Notes: generated by a model not told the origin, from the sequence alone. Numbered from the stretch's first letter, positions 7,954 through 17,622 are shown. The stretch is 47,009 bases of DNA from CAVRJC01 sp964505725 (GCA_964505725.1 CAZDJK010000014.1:1-47009), one strand, 5' to 3'. Numbers and translations: made by a program.

Positions 7954-8818
7954 GCGCATCCTGCAGCGGCTCGACTGGCAGGTCGTGCGCCGCCTCGACG
8001 GGCTGCTCCAGGGCGACTACCGCACGCTCCTGTACGGGTCCGGGGTCGACTTCGCCGACCTGCGCGAGTACCAGCTGCACGACGACGTACGCCGCATCGA
8101 CTGGAACGTCACCGCCCGCATGGACGCGCCCTACGTGCGCCAATACGTCGACGACCGCGAGCTGACCGCGTGGCTGCTCCTCGACCGTTCGGCGTCCATG
8201 ACGTTCGGGAGCTCGGATCGCCCGAAGGACGTCCTCCTCGCCGAGCTGGTCGCAGTGCTCGCCCGGCTGTTCACGCGCAGCGGCAATCGGGTGGGTGCGG
8301 TGCTCTACAACAACGAGGTCGAGCAGATCCTCGAGCCCCGCACGGGTCGCAACCAGGTGCTGCGCCTCGCGCGTGAGCTGCTCGCTCCCCCGGCACCCAC
8401 GCGCACCGCAACCGATCTCACCGGCCTGATGCGCACCGCATTCCACGTGATCCGGCGACGCTCGCTCGTCGTCGTGATCTCCGACTTCATCAGCGCATCC
8501 GGGTGGGAACCACTGCTCGGCCTGCTCGCGAGCCGCCACGAGGTGATCGCCCTCCGGCTGTGGGATCCGCGGGAGACGGAACTGCCCGACGCGGGAATCG
8601 TCGCGGTCGAGGACTCCGAGACCGGCGAGCAGCTCGTGGTGGACACGAGCGATCCCGAGCTCCGGCGTCGGTTCCGCGACATCGCCGCCACTCGTGAGGC
8701 GCAATTGCAGACGGCGATGAACCGCGCCGGCGTCGACCTCTACGACATCTCGACCGACGACGACCTCGTGCGCGCGCTCGTGCGTATCGTCGAGATCCGC
8801 AAGCGGCGCAGGCACTGA
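7925..8818 (+). CDS. DUF58 protein with VWA-like fold
   Basis: 297 residues. The N-terminus has the DUF58 block GSGVDFADLREYQLHDDVRRIDW (about 38-60, shown by its spacing of Asp, Arg and Trp). It is followed by a VWA-like core with a MIDAS-type D87-R-S-A-S91 and VVVISDF. DUF58 proteins nearly always sit beside MoxR ATPases and are thought to be their partners, with the substrate unknown. There is no signal peptide or membrane helix, so it is cytoplasmic. The start lies inside the MoxR gene and the stop overlaps the next ATG by one base (TGATG). Confidence 0.9.
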   Translation: MPARAPSTPERILQRLDWQVVRRLDGLLQGDYRTLLYGSGVDFADLREYQLHDDVRRIDWNVTARMDAPYVRQYVDDRELTAWLLLDRSASMTFGSSDRPKDVLLAELVAVLARLFTRSGNRVGAVLYNNEVEQILEPRTGRNQVLRLARELLAPPAPTRTATDLTGLMRTAFHVIRRRSLVVVISDFISASGWEPLLGLLASRHEVIALRLWDPRETELPDAGIVAVEDSETGEQLVVDTSDPELRRRFRDIAATREAQLQTAMNRAGVDLYDISTDDDLVRALVRIVEIRKRRRH

Positions 8819-9807
8819 TGTCGTTCATCTGGCCCGCCATGCTCTTCACGCTCGTCGCGGTCCCGGTGCTGGTGTTCGCGTACCAGCGGTTGACCGCGCG
8901 CCGGCTGAGTCGCCAGGCCGCGGCCGGGACCATGTCGCAGGTGCGGACCCGCACCGGCAAGCCGATCGGCTACCGCCGGCACATCCCCGCCGCGGTGTTC
9001 CTCGCCGGACTCGTGCTCCTGATCGTCGGGCTCGCCCGCCCCGAGACCACGCTGCAGCTCCCGCGCCACGAGGGAACCGTGATCCTCGCGTTCGACACCT
9101 CCAGCAGCATGAAGGCGCGCGACATCAAACCGTCGCGCATCGCGGCAGCCAAGCAGGCGGCGCGCACCTTCGTCGGGAACCAGCCCTCGTCGATCCGCAT
9201 CGGCGTCGTCTCGTTCAACGACTCCGGCACCGTCGTGCAGAAGCCCACGAAGTCGAGGCACGACGTGCTGGCCGCGATCGCCCGCCTCTCCCCCGGCGGG
9301 GGTACCGCGGTGGGTGACGGGATCATCACCTCCATCGGCGCCATCGCCGGCAAGCCGCTCCACCTCGACGCCCACGCGTTGCAGAACCGCACCCGCCAGA
9401 GCCGGCTCCCGTTCCTCGGATCCTCGGTGGTGGTGCTGCTGAGCGACGGCGAGAACACCGCGCCGCTCGACCCGGTGGCGGCCGCCGACGTCGCCGCGCA
9501 GGCGGGCGTCCGCGTCGACGCGGTCGGCCTCGGCACCGCGGCGGGGACGGTAGTGAACATCGACGGCTTCAGCGTGGCCACCAGCCTCGACGCGGGGCTG
9601 CTCCGCCGGGTCGCGAGGACGAGCGAGGGGACCTACTTCCAGGCCGCCCAGGCCGCGAGCCTGCAGCGCATCTACAGCAACATCGATCTGAAGCTCACGG
9701 TCCACGGCGAGAAGACCGAGATCACGAGCTTGTTCGCGGCTGCGGGCATCTTCCTCTTCATGATCGGCGGGATCCTGTCCATCCGCTGGTTCGGGCGGGT
9801 GCTGTAG
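8818..9807 (+). CDS. VWA-domain membrane protein (BatA-like), first copy
   Basis: 329 residues. It has two N-terminal membrane helices (about 5-22 and 56-73), a VWA domain with MIDAS D93-T-S-S-S97 and LLSDGEN, and a C-terminal helix (about 301-323). This is the BatA/BatB aerotolerance-type layout: the VWA domain is held at the membrane between helices. The intact MIDAS implies metal-dependent ligand binding. With the MoxR and DUF58 proteins it should form a membrane-linked remodeling or assembly complex, possibly acting on envelope proteins. Confidence 0.9.
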   Translation: MSFIWPAMLFTLVAVPVLVFAYQRLTARRLSRQAAAGTMSQVRTRTGKPIGYRRHIPAAVFLAGLVLLIVGLARPETTLQLPRHEGTVILAFDTSSSMKARDIKPSRIAAAKQAARTFVGNQPSSIRIGVVSFNDSGTVVQKPTKSRHDVLAAIARLSPGGGTAVGDGIITSIGAIAGKPLHLDAHALQNRTRQSRLPFLGSSVVVLLSDGENTAPLDPVAAADVAAQAGVRVDAVGLGTAAGTVVNIDGFSVATSLDAGLLRRVARTSEGTYFQAAQAASLQRIYSNIDLKLTVHGEKTEITSLFAAAGIFLFMIGGILSIRWFGRVL

Positions 9808-9809
9808 CA

Positions 9810-10877
9810 ATGTCGTTCCGCTGGCCGTGGCTGCTGCCGGCGCTCGTCGTCGTCCCGATCGCGATCGCGGTCTACGTGTGGTTGGAACGGCGCCGCCGAA
9901 GGTACGCGGTCCGCTTCGCCAGCCTCTCGCTGATCCGGGACGCGCTGCCGCCGCGGCGGAGGTGGCGGCGTCACCTCCCGTTCGCATTGCTGCTGGCGGC
10001 GATCGCGAGCCTGGTGATCGCGACCGCGAGGCCGCAGGCGGACGTGCCGGTGGCGAAGAGCCGCACGTCGATCATCCTCGTGCTCGACGTGTCGCGTTCC
10101 ATGTGCTCCACCGACGTGACGCCGAATCGTCTGTCGGCCGCGCAGAAAGCGGCCCGGAGCCTGATCGAAGAGCAGATCGGCGCCGCCCGCGTCGGCGTCG
10201 TCGACTTCTCGGGCGCGGCCCAGATCCTCGTCCATCCAACCAACGACACCAAGCAGCTGGTCGATGCCATCGACCAGCTGACCACGGGGAACGGCACTGC
10301 GATCGGCGGCGGGATCCTCGCTGGGATCGACGCCATCTCCACCGTCAACCCCGACATCGCGCCGAGCACCGTGAACCTCCACGCCAAGGCCGGTAACGGA
10401 TCCGGCAAATTCGCGCCCGACATCATCGTGCTGCTCACCGACGGGGCGAACAACCGGGGCGTCGACCCCCAGGTCGCGGCCCGTCAGGCGGCGGACCGCG
10501 GGATCCGCGTGTACACAGTCGGGTTCGGGACCGACAATCCGGGCGCGCTGCTCTGCACCCGCCAGCAGCTCGGACCGGATCCGTTCGGCGACCGCTTCGG
10601 CGGCGGGGGCGGCGGTTTCGGTGGGGGGTTCAACGGCGGCGCGAGCCGATTCATCAGCTCCGACCAGGAGGCGCTCCGCCGGATCGCGAAGGAGACCGGC
10701 GCCACCGCCCACCGGGCCTCGAGCGCGAACGAGCTGCTCCAGGTGTTCCACCAGCTGCCGGCGCGGGTCGTGCACCAGACCGAGCACCGCGAGATCAGCG
10801 TGGTCTTCCTCGGTGGCGGCGCCCTGCTCGCGCTGCTCGCGCTCGCGCTCTCGATGCGGTGGAGCGTGTTCCCGTGA
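9810..10877 (+). CDS. VWA-domain membrane protein (BatA-like), second copy, with Gly-rich insert
   Basis: 355 residues, clearly paralogous to the preceding gene. Both start MSF(I/R)WP, have helices at about 7-24 and 56-73, and share MIDAS D93-V-S-R-S97 and LLTDGANNRG. It differs by an insert between VWA strands that contains a Cys (ALLCTRQQLGPDPFG) and a Gly-rich run (about residues 262-280). It ends in a membrane helix and a short cytoplasmic tail. It starts two bases after the previous stop. Tandem VWA genes after MoxR are common. The Gly-rich loop is the unusual part and may be a flexible partner-binding element. Confidence 0.9.
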   Translation: MSFRWPWLLPALVVVPIAIAVYVWLERRRRRYAVRFASLSLIRDALPPRRRWRRHLPFALLLAAIASLVIATARPQADVPVAKSRTSIILVLDVSRSMCSTDVTPNRLSAAQKAARSLIEEQIGAARVGVVDFSGAAQILVHPTNDTKQLVDAIDQLTTGNGTAIGGGILAGIDAISTVNPDIAPSTVNLHAKAGNGSGKFAPDIIVLLTDGANNRGVDPQVAARQAADRGIRVYTVGFGTDNPGALLCTRQQLGPDPFGDRFGGGGGGFGGGFNGGASRFISSDQEALRRIAKETGATAHRASSANELLQVFHQLPARVVHQTEHREISVVFLGGGALLALLALALSMRWSVFP

Positions 10878-10886
10878 TCGCATCGA

Positions 10887-13151
10887 TCACACGCGCAACG
10901 CGCGCCAGACCTTCTCGGGGGTGACGGGCAGGTCGATGTGACGCACACCGAGGTGCGACAGCGCGTCGACCACCGCGTTCTGCACCGCAGGGGTCGCGCC
11001 GATGGTGCCCGACTCCGCGATGCCCTTGGCGCCGAGCGGGTTGAGGGGAGACGGGCTCTCGAACAGGCGCCCCTCGAATGGCGGGAGCTCGGGCGCCGAC
11101 GGGAGCAGGTAGTCGGCGAACGTCGACGTCAGCGGCGTTCCCTGATCGTCGTACACGAACTCCTCGTACAACGCCTGACCCACGCCCTGCGCGACGCCAC
11201 CCTGCACCTGACCCTCGGCGAGCAGCGGGTTGAGAATGGTCCCCGCGTCGTCGACGGTGACCGCGCGCACGAGCTGCACCTCTCCGGTCTCGGTGTCGAC
11301 CTCGACGACCGCGATGTAGGCGCCGAAGGGAACCGTCGGCCCTCCCCCCTCGAAGTCCTGCTCGCACTTGAGCGCGTCGTCCTCGGCGTCGTCGTCCAGC
11401 GTCGCCGCGAGCTCCGACCACGACACCGCGGCCACACCGGGGGCGCCGGCCACGTGGAAGCGGGCGTGCTCGAGGTCGAGCACCACGTCGTCCACCGCGG
11501 CCTCCAGCGTCGCGGCGACGCGCATGCGCGCCTCCTCGACGAGCTGGTCGGCTGCGAGCGCCACGGCCGCGCCCGACTTCTGCACCGACTTGGAGCCGCC
11601 GGTGATGCCGCCGCGGGGGACGAGGTCGGTGTCACCGTGCACGACCTCGATGCGGTCGAGCGCGATCCCGGTGCGGTCGGCGACGAGCATCGCCCACGAC
11701 GTGCGGTGGCCCTGACCGTACGGAGTGGAGGCGGTGACGACGAGCACGGTGCCGTCGGCGCGCAGCTCCACCGATCCGTACTCCGCTCCCGGCACGGCAG
11801 AGGTGCGGTCGACAAACGTCGCGAGCCCGAGCCCGAGCTGGCGACGGTCGCCGCGCTCGCGCCGGCGCGCCTGCTCCGCGCGCAGGTCGTCCCAACCGCA
11901 GTCGGCCAGCGCGAGATCGAGCGTCGCGAGGTAGTCGCCGCTGTCGTACACGACGCCGTTCGGGTTCGTGTAGGGCAGCTCGTCGGCCCGCAGCAGGTTG
12001 TGCCGGCGCACCGCGAGCGGATCCAGCCCGGCCTCGGCCGCGAACAGGTCGACCGCGCGCTCCATCAGCGCGGCCGCCTCGGGCCGTCCCGCGCCGCGGT
12101 ACGCCACCACCGGCGTGGTGTTGGTGACCACCGCCGCGGTCTCCCAGGACACCGCGGGCACTCGGTACGGGCCGGGGAGCAGCACCCCGGTGTTGCCCAC
12201 CAGGAGCGGCCCCACCACGGGGTACGCGCCCGCATCGCCGACGATGCGCGCCTGCACGCAGCGGATCGTCCCGTCGCGGTCGCCGCCGATCGTCACCTCC
12301 TGGCGTTGGGCGCGTGAGTGGCCGATCCCGACCATGTCCTGGGACCGAGTCGGGACCCAGCGCACCGGCCGTTGCGCGCGTCGTGCCAACCACGGCAACA
12401 GGAGGTCCTCGGGATAGGGCCGGGCCTTCGCACCGAAGCTGCCGCCGACGTCGGGCGCGATCACCCGCACCTGCGACGGGTCGAGACCGTGGACCTGGCA
12501 CAGGATCGCCCGCACCGGGTGCGGGCCCTGGCACGAGATCCAGTGCGTGAGCCGCCCGTCGGGCTCCCAACGCGAGGCCGCGGCACGGGTCTCGAGAGGG
12601 CAGGGCGCCACGCGCTGGTTGAGCACCACCTGCCGCACGACGACGTCACAGGCGTCGAAGTCGACCTCGCCGCTCCCACCGCTCCCCGTCACGACCACGT
12701 TCGTCGCCGCGTCGGGGAACACCAGCACCGTCTCGGCGAGCGCGGCCTCGACTCCGACGACCGCCGGCAACGGATCGACGTCGACCACGACCGCCTCCGC
12801 GGCGTCGGCCGCGAGCGCGGCCGTCTCCGCCACGATGGCGGCGATCGGCTCGCCGACGTACCGGACGCGGTCCGTCGCGAGCACGGGCCGCGTCATCGCC
12901 GCAGGGAAAGCGGGCGACGTCGGCGGGATGGGCGGGAGGTCGAGATCGGCCGAAGAGACGACGTCGACGACGCCGGGCATCGCGCGCGCAGCGGCGACGT
13001 CGACGCCGCGCAGCACGCCGTTCGCGACCTGGGCGACGACGAAGGTGACCGCAAGTGCACCGGGGAGATCGAGGTCGGCGACGTACGCGTGGTCGCCGCG
13101 GACGAGGTCATCATCCTCCGTGCGGAGCACACGCGTTCCCTGCAGCACCAT
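10887..13151 (-). CDS. Xanthine dehydrogenase/CODH-family molybdopterin-binding large subunit (form II CoxL-like)
   Basis: 754 residues. The N-terminal domain (GTRVLRTEDDDLVRGDHAYV) is of the Ald_Xan_dh_C type. The molybdopterin-binding part follows with GGSFGAKARPYPED, the loop AYRGAGR (350-356) and the catalytic glutamate E713 in GAKGIAESG. AYRGAGR is the form II signature, unlike the Cys-containing AYxCSFR loop of true CO dehydrogenase. The enzyme therefore probably hydroxylates a carbon substrate other than CO. The partner FAD (CoxM) and 2Fe-2S (CoxS) subunits are not in the window. ATG 13151 is used; no clear ribosome-binding site is seen. It converges on the VWA operon and is divergent from the CoA-transferase. 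Confidence 0.88.
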   Translation of the reverse strand: MVLQGTRVLRTEDDDLVRGDHAYVADLDLPGALAVTFVVAQVANGVLRGVDVAAARAMPGVVDVVSSADLDLPPIPPTSPAFPAAMTRPVLATDRVRYVGEPIAAIVAETAALAADAAEAVVVDVDPLPAVVGVEAALAETVLVFPDAATNVVVTGSGGSGEVDFDACDVVVRQVVLNQRVAPCPLETRAAASRWEPDGRLTHWISCQGPHPVRAILCQVHGLDPSQVRVIAPDVGGSFGAKARPYPEDLLLPWLARRAQRPVRWVPTRSQDMVGIGHSRAQRQEVTIGGDRDGTIRCVQARIVGDAGAYPVVGPLLVGNTGVLLPGPYRVPAVSWETAAVVTNTTPVVAYRGAGRPEAAALMERAVDLFAAEAGLDPLAVRRHNLLRADELPYTNPNGVVYDSGDYLATLDLALADCGWDDLRAEQARRRERGDRRQLGLGLATFVDRTSAVPGAEYGSVELRADGTVLVVTASTPYGQGHRTSWAMLVADRTGIALDRIEVVHGDTDLVPRGGITGGSKSVQKSGAAVALAADQLVEEARMRVAATLEAAVDDVVLDLEHARFHVAGAPGVAAVSWSELAATLDDDAEDDALKCEQDFEGGGPTVPFGAYIAVVEVDTETGEVQLVRAVTVDDAGTILNPLLAEGQVQGGVAQGVGQALYEEFVYDDQGTPLTSTFADYLLPSAPELPPFEGRLFESPSPLNPLGAKGIAESGTIGATPAVQNAVVDALSHLGVRHIDLPVTPEKVWRALRV

Positions 13152-13283
13152 GCCCGAGAACGTAGAGGAGCACCGCGGCCCCGTCCCACTCCCCGATCGA
13201 CACTCCGGCCGCTCCATCGGCGCCCGCGCGCCGAGCGTTCGATCTGGACCGCTCCACCGGAGCGCCGATAGCGTCGGCACCCG

Positions 13284-15533
13284 ATGCCCGAGAACCTGCT
13301 CGCCGGCGTGCGCGTCGTCGAGCTCTCGACGTGGTTGGCGGCGCCGGTGACCGGCTTCCTCCTCGCGGAAGCCGGCGCGGACGTGGTGAAGATCGAGTCC
13401 CCCGTGGGCGACCCTGCGCGCGCCTCGGCCGGGTTCGCCACCTGGAACCGCTCGAAGCGCGGCGTCGTCCTCGACGTCGCGACCGACGGCGGCCGCCGGT
13501 CGTTGCACCAGCTCATCGGCGGCGCGGACGTGTTCCTGCACAGCCTACGCCCGTCGCGCGCGCTCGCATGGGGTCTCGACGACGACGCGCTCGCCGCGTA
13601 CGAGGGCTTGATCTGGTGCTCGATCCGCGGCTGGCCGCACGGTCATCCCGACGAGGATCGCCCGGGGTACGAGATCCTGGCCGACGCGTGGACCGGGGTG
13701 ATGGACGAGGAGCTCGGCAACCGGCCCGGGCCGATCTTCCCGCGCTTTCCCTTCGCGAGCTGGAACGCGGCCTTTCTCGCGACCATCGGCGTCCTCGCCC
13801 GGCTGCGCACGCGCGAACTCGACGGGCGGGGCGGCCCGGTGCGCACGAGCCTGGTACAGGGCTCGCTCGCACCGATGTCCAAGCACTGGGCGCGCGCCGA
13901 CCACCCGACCGAATCGATGTCGTACGCGAACCTCGTCAAGGGCGGCGGCCGGGTGATGGTCGCAGGCGACGGCCTGGGGATGGTCGCGAGCAGCCAGGGA
14001 CAGGACCCGGTGGAGGCCCTCGACCTCTTCCAGGAGATCGTCGCCGAGCTCGGTCCGTCGGCGCCGCCCGACCCGGAGGAACGCCGGAAGGAGGTGCTGC
14101 ACCGGCGCCCCCGTGAGCAGTGGCTCGCCGCGATGTGGGCCGCGGAGATGCCGGTCGTGCCCGTCGGCGCGCACATCGGCGTCGGTCTCGCCGACGATCA
14201 GGCGCGTGCCAATGACTACGCCATCGAGCTCGACGACCCGGTCTGGGGACGGGTGTTCGCGGCCGGCCACCCCTTCCGGGTCGACCCACCCCTTGCCGTC
14301 GTCCGGCCCGCGCCCCGCCTCGGCGAGCACACCGATGAGATGCTCGCGGGCGGGTGGGCGACCCCGCGTCGTGCCGCGGCGCCGACCGGCGCCCCGCGGG
14401 TCGGCCGGCCGCTCGAGGGCCTGAACGTGCTCGACTTCGGGATGTTCCTCGCGGGGCCCTACGGCCCCCAGCTCATGGCCGACCTCGGCGCGGAGCTGGT
14501 GAAGGTCGAAGCCACGACGGGCGATCGCCTCCGCCGGATCGAGCGCGTCTTCGCCGGCTGCAACCGCGGGAAGCGCTCCCTCGCCATCGACCTGCGCGAC
14601 CCCGCGACGAGGCCGGTGCTGGCGCAGCTGGTCGAGTGGGCCGACGTCGTCCACCACAACCTCCGGATGCCGGCCGCGCGACGGCTCGGCCTCGACTACG
14701 AGACCGTGCGGGCGATGAAACCGTCGATCGTGTACTGCCACGTGTCGAGCTACGGACCGGAAGGTCCGCGGCGCGACTGGGCCGGCGTCGACCCGACCTC
14801 ACAGGCGGTCGTCGGCTGGATGCAGGAAGGCGCGGGCCCGGGCAACCCGGCGCGGTGGCTCCGCATCGGCATGACCGACGACCAGTGCGCGATGTTGTCG
14901 GTGGTGGCGGTGCTGCTCGCGTTGCGTCACCGCGACCGCACCGGCGAGGGCATGGACGTGCGCGGCTCGATCCTCGGCGGCGCGGTGCTCACCACATCCG
15001 AGACGTTGCTGCTCGCCGACGGGACCTACGCGCCGTACGCGCAGATGGACGCCGACGAGACCGGCTTCGGCCCCGGCTACCGGATCTACGAGTGCAACGG
15101 CGGGTGGGTCGCGGTTGCCGCGCTGGGCGACGAGCAACACGCCCGACTCCGAGAGGCCACCGGCGCGTCCGACGACGACGAGATCGCCGCCCGCGTGCGC
15201 ACTCGTGCCCCGGAGAACGTCGCGTCGGCACTCGAAGCCGTCGGCGTTCCCGCCGAGGTCGTGCGGCTCGACCACGAGGACGCCTTCTTCGACTCCGAGC
15301 TCAACCGCGCCATCGGCCTCACGGTCGCCTACGAGCACGCCGAGTACGGCGAGACTGAGCAGATCGGCGCGCTGTGGGACTTCGGCGACCAGTCTTTGCG
15401 CCTCGACCGTCCGCCGCCCGCGCTCGGCCAGCACACCACCGAGATCCTCGCCGAGATCGGAGTCGACGACGCCACCGTGGCTCGGCTCGCGGCGTCCGCG
15501 CTCGTCGCCGGGCCCGGCCTCCCGCGAGGCTGA
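13284..15533 (+). CDS. Tandem (fused) CaiB/BaiF family III CoA-transferase
   Basis: 749 residues, about twice the usual 380-400. Two CaiB/BaiF domains are fused: residues 1-360 (GVRVVELSTWLAAPVTGFLLAEAGADVVKIE) and 375-749 (GLNVLDFGMFLAGPYGPQLM and onward). The conserved catalytic Asp appears as D532 in domain 2 (IGMTDDQCAML) but as S159 in domain 1 (FPFASWNAAFL). Only the C-terminal copy therefore looks able to form the Asp-CoA thioester. Family III enzymes move CoA between carboxylic acids to activate substrates for degradation. The start ATG is at 13284. The gene converges on an amidohydrolase with 12 bases between them. Confidence 0.9.
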   Translation: MPENLLAGVRVVELSTWLAAPVTGFLLAEAGADVVKIESPVGDPARASAGFATWNRSKRGVVLDVATDGGRRSLHQLIGGADVFLHSLRPSRALAWGLDDDALAAYEGLIWCSIRGWPHGHPDEDRPGYEILADAWTGVMDEELGNRPGPIFPRFPFASWNAAFLATIGVLARLRTRELDGRGGPVRTSLVQGSLAPMSKHWARADHPTESMSYANLVKGGGRVMVAGDGLGMVASSQGQDPVEALDLFQEIVAELGPSAPPDPEERRKEVLHRRPREQWLAAMWAAEMPVVPVGAHIGVGLADDQARANDYAIELDDPVWGRVFAAGHPFRVDPPLAVVRPAPRLGEHTDEMLAGGWATPRRAAAPTGAPRVGRPLEGLNVLDFGMFLAGPYGPQLMADLGAELVKVEATTGDRLRRIERVFAGCNRGKRSLAIDLRDPATRPVLAQLVEWADVVHHNLRMPAARRLGLDYETVRAMKPSIVYCHVSSYGPEGPRRDWAGVDPTSQAVVGWMQEGAGPGNPARWLRIGMTDDQCAMLSVVAVLLALRHRDRTGEGMDVRGSILGGAVLTTSETLLLADGTYAPYAQMDADETGFGPGYRIYECNGGWVAVAALGDEQHARLREATGASDDDEIAARVRTRAPENVASALEAVGVPAEVVRLDHEDAFFDSELNRAIGLTVAYEHAEYGETEQIGALWDFGDQSLRLDRPPPALGQHTTEILAEIGVDDATVARLAASALVAGPGLPRG

Positions 15534-15545
15534 GCTGCCGCGTCG

Positions 15546-16703
15546 TCAGGCCGCCGCGGGTACCTCGACCCCGAACAGGTTCGCCGCGTTCTCGTACAGC
15601 ACGCCGGCGCGGTACTCGGGCCGCACGCAGCCCACGCTCTCCTCGATGATGTCGCCGATCGGGCGTCCGGTCGTCTGCGCCTGACCGTAGATGCTCGTGC
15701 GGTGCGGGAAGTCGGTCTCGAACATGAGGTGGTCCGGACCCACCACGTCGAGCAGGTACTGGGGGCCCGAGCGCTCGAACCAGTACGTCGTGTAGATCTG
15801 CCGCTTGAAGTAGTCGCTCGGCAGCATCTCGAACTCGGGCCGTTCCTTCTGCATCTCGGTGGCGTGGAAGTGCCAGTCCGCCGCCTCGAGCAGGAACGGG
15901 ATGTAGCCGAACCCGCTCTCCGCCGACGCGATCCTCAAGTCGGGGAACTTCGGCAGGATGCCCGAGAACATGATCGTCATCAGCACGTCCATGTTGTCCA
16001 GGAACGCGGTGATCGAGCCGATCGACGCGGCGGCCGCGTAGCCGAGCGTCCGCCAATCGGGGTTGTAGAGCCGCTTGCGGTTCAGGTCGTCGCCGAACCC
16101 CCCGTGGAACGTGAGCGGGATGCCGGCCTCGCTGCACGCGGCCCAGATCGGCTCCCACGACGGGTCGGTGATGAGGGGAAGGTCCATCTCCTGCGGACGG
16201 TGCGGGAACAGCACGCCGCGGTGGCCGTCGGCGACGACGCGCTCGAGCTCCTTCACCGACGCGTCGACGTCCTGCAGGGGCAGCAGGCCGATCGGCACGA
16301 GGCGCCCGCCGGAGTCGCGGGTCCAGTCGGTGAGCCAGTCGTTGTAGGTGCGCACCACGTGCTCGAGCACCTCGGTGTCCTTGATGCTGAGCAGGCGGCC
16401 GAGCACTGTGCCGGCCACACCGGGGTAGAGAATCTGACCCCAGAAGCCGGTGGAGTCCATGTACTCGAGCCGCAGCTGCGGGTCGTTCACCGAGGTGGGC
16501 GTGTCGCCCGCGTAGTACTCCTCCTCCGAGACCTTGCGGGGCTTCGAGACACGGTCGTCGCCGATGTACATCGCCACCATGCCGTCTGCGTCGGTCTCGT
16601 AGTGGGGCACCTCGTTCTCGCGCCCCTTCGGCGCGTTCGCGGAGAAGATGTCGACGGGCTCGGTGACGTGCGCGTCGGCGTCGATCATCTTGGGAGCAGG
16701 CAT
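15546..16703 (-). CDS. Amidohydrolase_2-family metal-dependent hydrolase/decarboxylase (copy 1)
   Basis: 385 residues. It opens with MIDADAHVTEP (the D-x-H type first metal motif), then has TFHGG in the middle, SAESGFGYIPF, and MFETDFPH (metal Asp) near the C-terminus. This matches the amidohydrolase_2 / ACMSD-like family (TIM barrel, Zn2+ or Mn2+), which decarboxylates or hydrolyses aromatic or CoA-derived acids. It lies among CoA-handling genes, so a ring-cleavage or decarboxylation step is likely but unproven. Two in-frame ATGs lie six bases apart. The one at 16703 has GAGG at ideal spacing and was chosen over 16709. Confidence 0.85.
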   Translation of the reverse strand: MPAPKMIDADAHVTEPVDIFSANAPKGRENEVPHYETDADGMVAMYIGDDRVSKPRKVSEEEYYAGDTPTSVNDPQLRLEYMDSTGFWGQILYPGVAGTVLGRLLSIKDTEVLEHVVRTYNDWLTDWTRDSGGRLVPIGLLPLQDVDASVKELERVVADGHRGVLFPHRPQEMDLPLITDPSWEPIWAACSEAGIPLTFHGGFGDDLNRKRLYNPDWRTLGYAAAASIGSITAFLDNMDVLMTIMFSGILPKFPDLRIASAESGFGYIPFLLEAADWHFHATEMQKERPEFEMLPSDYFKRQIYTTYWFERSGPQYLLDVVGPDHLMFETDFPHRTSIYGQAQTTGRPIGDIIEESVGCVRPEYRAGVLYENAANLFGVEVPAAA

Positions 16704-16866
16704 CCTCATCACCTCTTGCTGGCCGGAATCTGCGATGGGTTCACGGTACGACCGCCTGCACGCCCGGGCCAATTTCCCGGTGACACGGCGCCCGGGCCGT
16801 CTGACGATGGCGTAGCGGCCCGGCAGCCTGGGGCCGGCTCGCCTCGCGCCGGTACGCTCCCGCAGC

Positions 16867-17622
16867 GTGGCGTCGGTGACGATCGAGCACGATGGAATCC
16901 TCCTGCACGCGCTCGACAACGCGCGCGAGGGAACGCTCGTCCCCGTGGTCGTCGTGCCCGGCATGGGCGAAGAGGCCGCCGAGTACGCGTGGCTGCTCGA
17001 CGGGCTCGGCGACCGCAGGGTCGTGATCGTCGACGTACGCGGCCGCGGCGAGAGCGACGCGCCCCCGAGCGGTTATCGCTGGGAGGACCACTACGGCGAC
17101 GTGCTCGCGGTGATGGACGCGCTCACGATCGACCGTCCCGTCATGACCGGCTACTCGCGCGGCGCGTCGTATGCGCTCGGTGCCGCGCTGCACTCCCCCA
17201 GGGGCATCCGCGGCCTGGTCATGAACGACTACAACGCGCGTCACGTCGGGCTCCCACCGGCGGCCGCGGACGGCATGCTGCAACAGCGGGTGCGCGGGCG
17301 CACCAATGCCGAGCGCATGCCCGAGCACGCGGTGCGGGGCGTCGTCACGGAGGGCCTCGAGATCCCGCTCTGGGACCGCCTGCGCGAGCTCGACTGTCCA
17401 GTGCTCGTGCTGCGCGGGGGGCGGAAGGGGTCGCTCCTCGACGACGACGCCATCGAGCGCTACCGCGCCGCGCTCCCCGGCGTCCAGACGGGGATTCTGC
17501 CCGCGCGCGCGCACGACCTCTGGAGCAAGGACATCCCCGCCTACCTCTCGCTCCTGACCCCGTTCCTCGTCGCCATCGACGCCGAAGCGACAGCCGTGCG
17601 CGAGCTGGAGATGGAGCCATAG
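16867..17622 (+). CDS. Alpha/beta-fold hydrolase
   Basis: 251 residues. The nucleophile elbow is GYSRGAS (S97), the oxyanion region VVVVPGMGEE is near 27-36, and the terminal His is H216 in ARAHDLW. The cap is short. Such enzymes hydrolyse esters, lactones or C-C bonds of ring-cleavage products. The GTG at 16867 is used, with VTIEHDGILLHAL following. Its stop overlaps the next gene's start by one base, so the two form a pair. Confidence 0.85.
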   Translation: MASVTIEHDGILLHALDNAREGTLVPVVVVPGMGEEAAEYAWLLDGLGDRRVVIVDVRGRGESDAPPSGYRWEDHYGDVLAVMDALTIDRPVMTGYSRGASYALGAALHSPRGIRGLVMNDYNARHVGLPPAAADGMLQQRVRGRTNAERMPEHAVRGVVTEGLEIPLWDRLRELDCPVLVLRGGRKGSLLDDDAIERYRAALPGVQTGILPARAHDLWSKDIPAYLSLLTPFLVAIDAEATAVRELEMEP

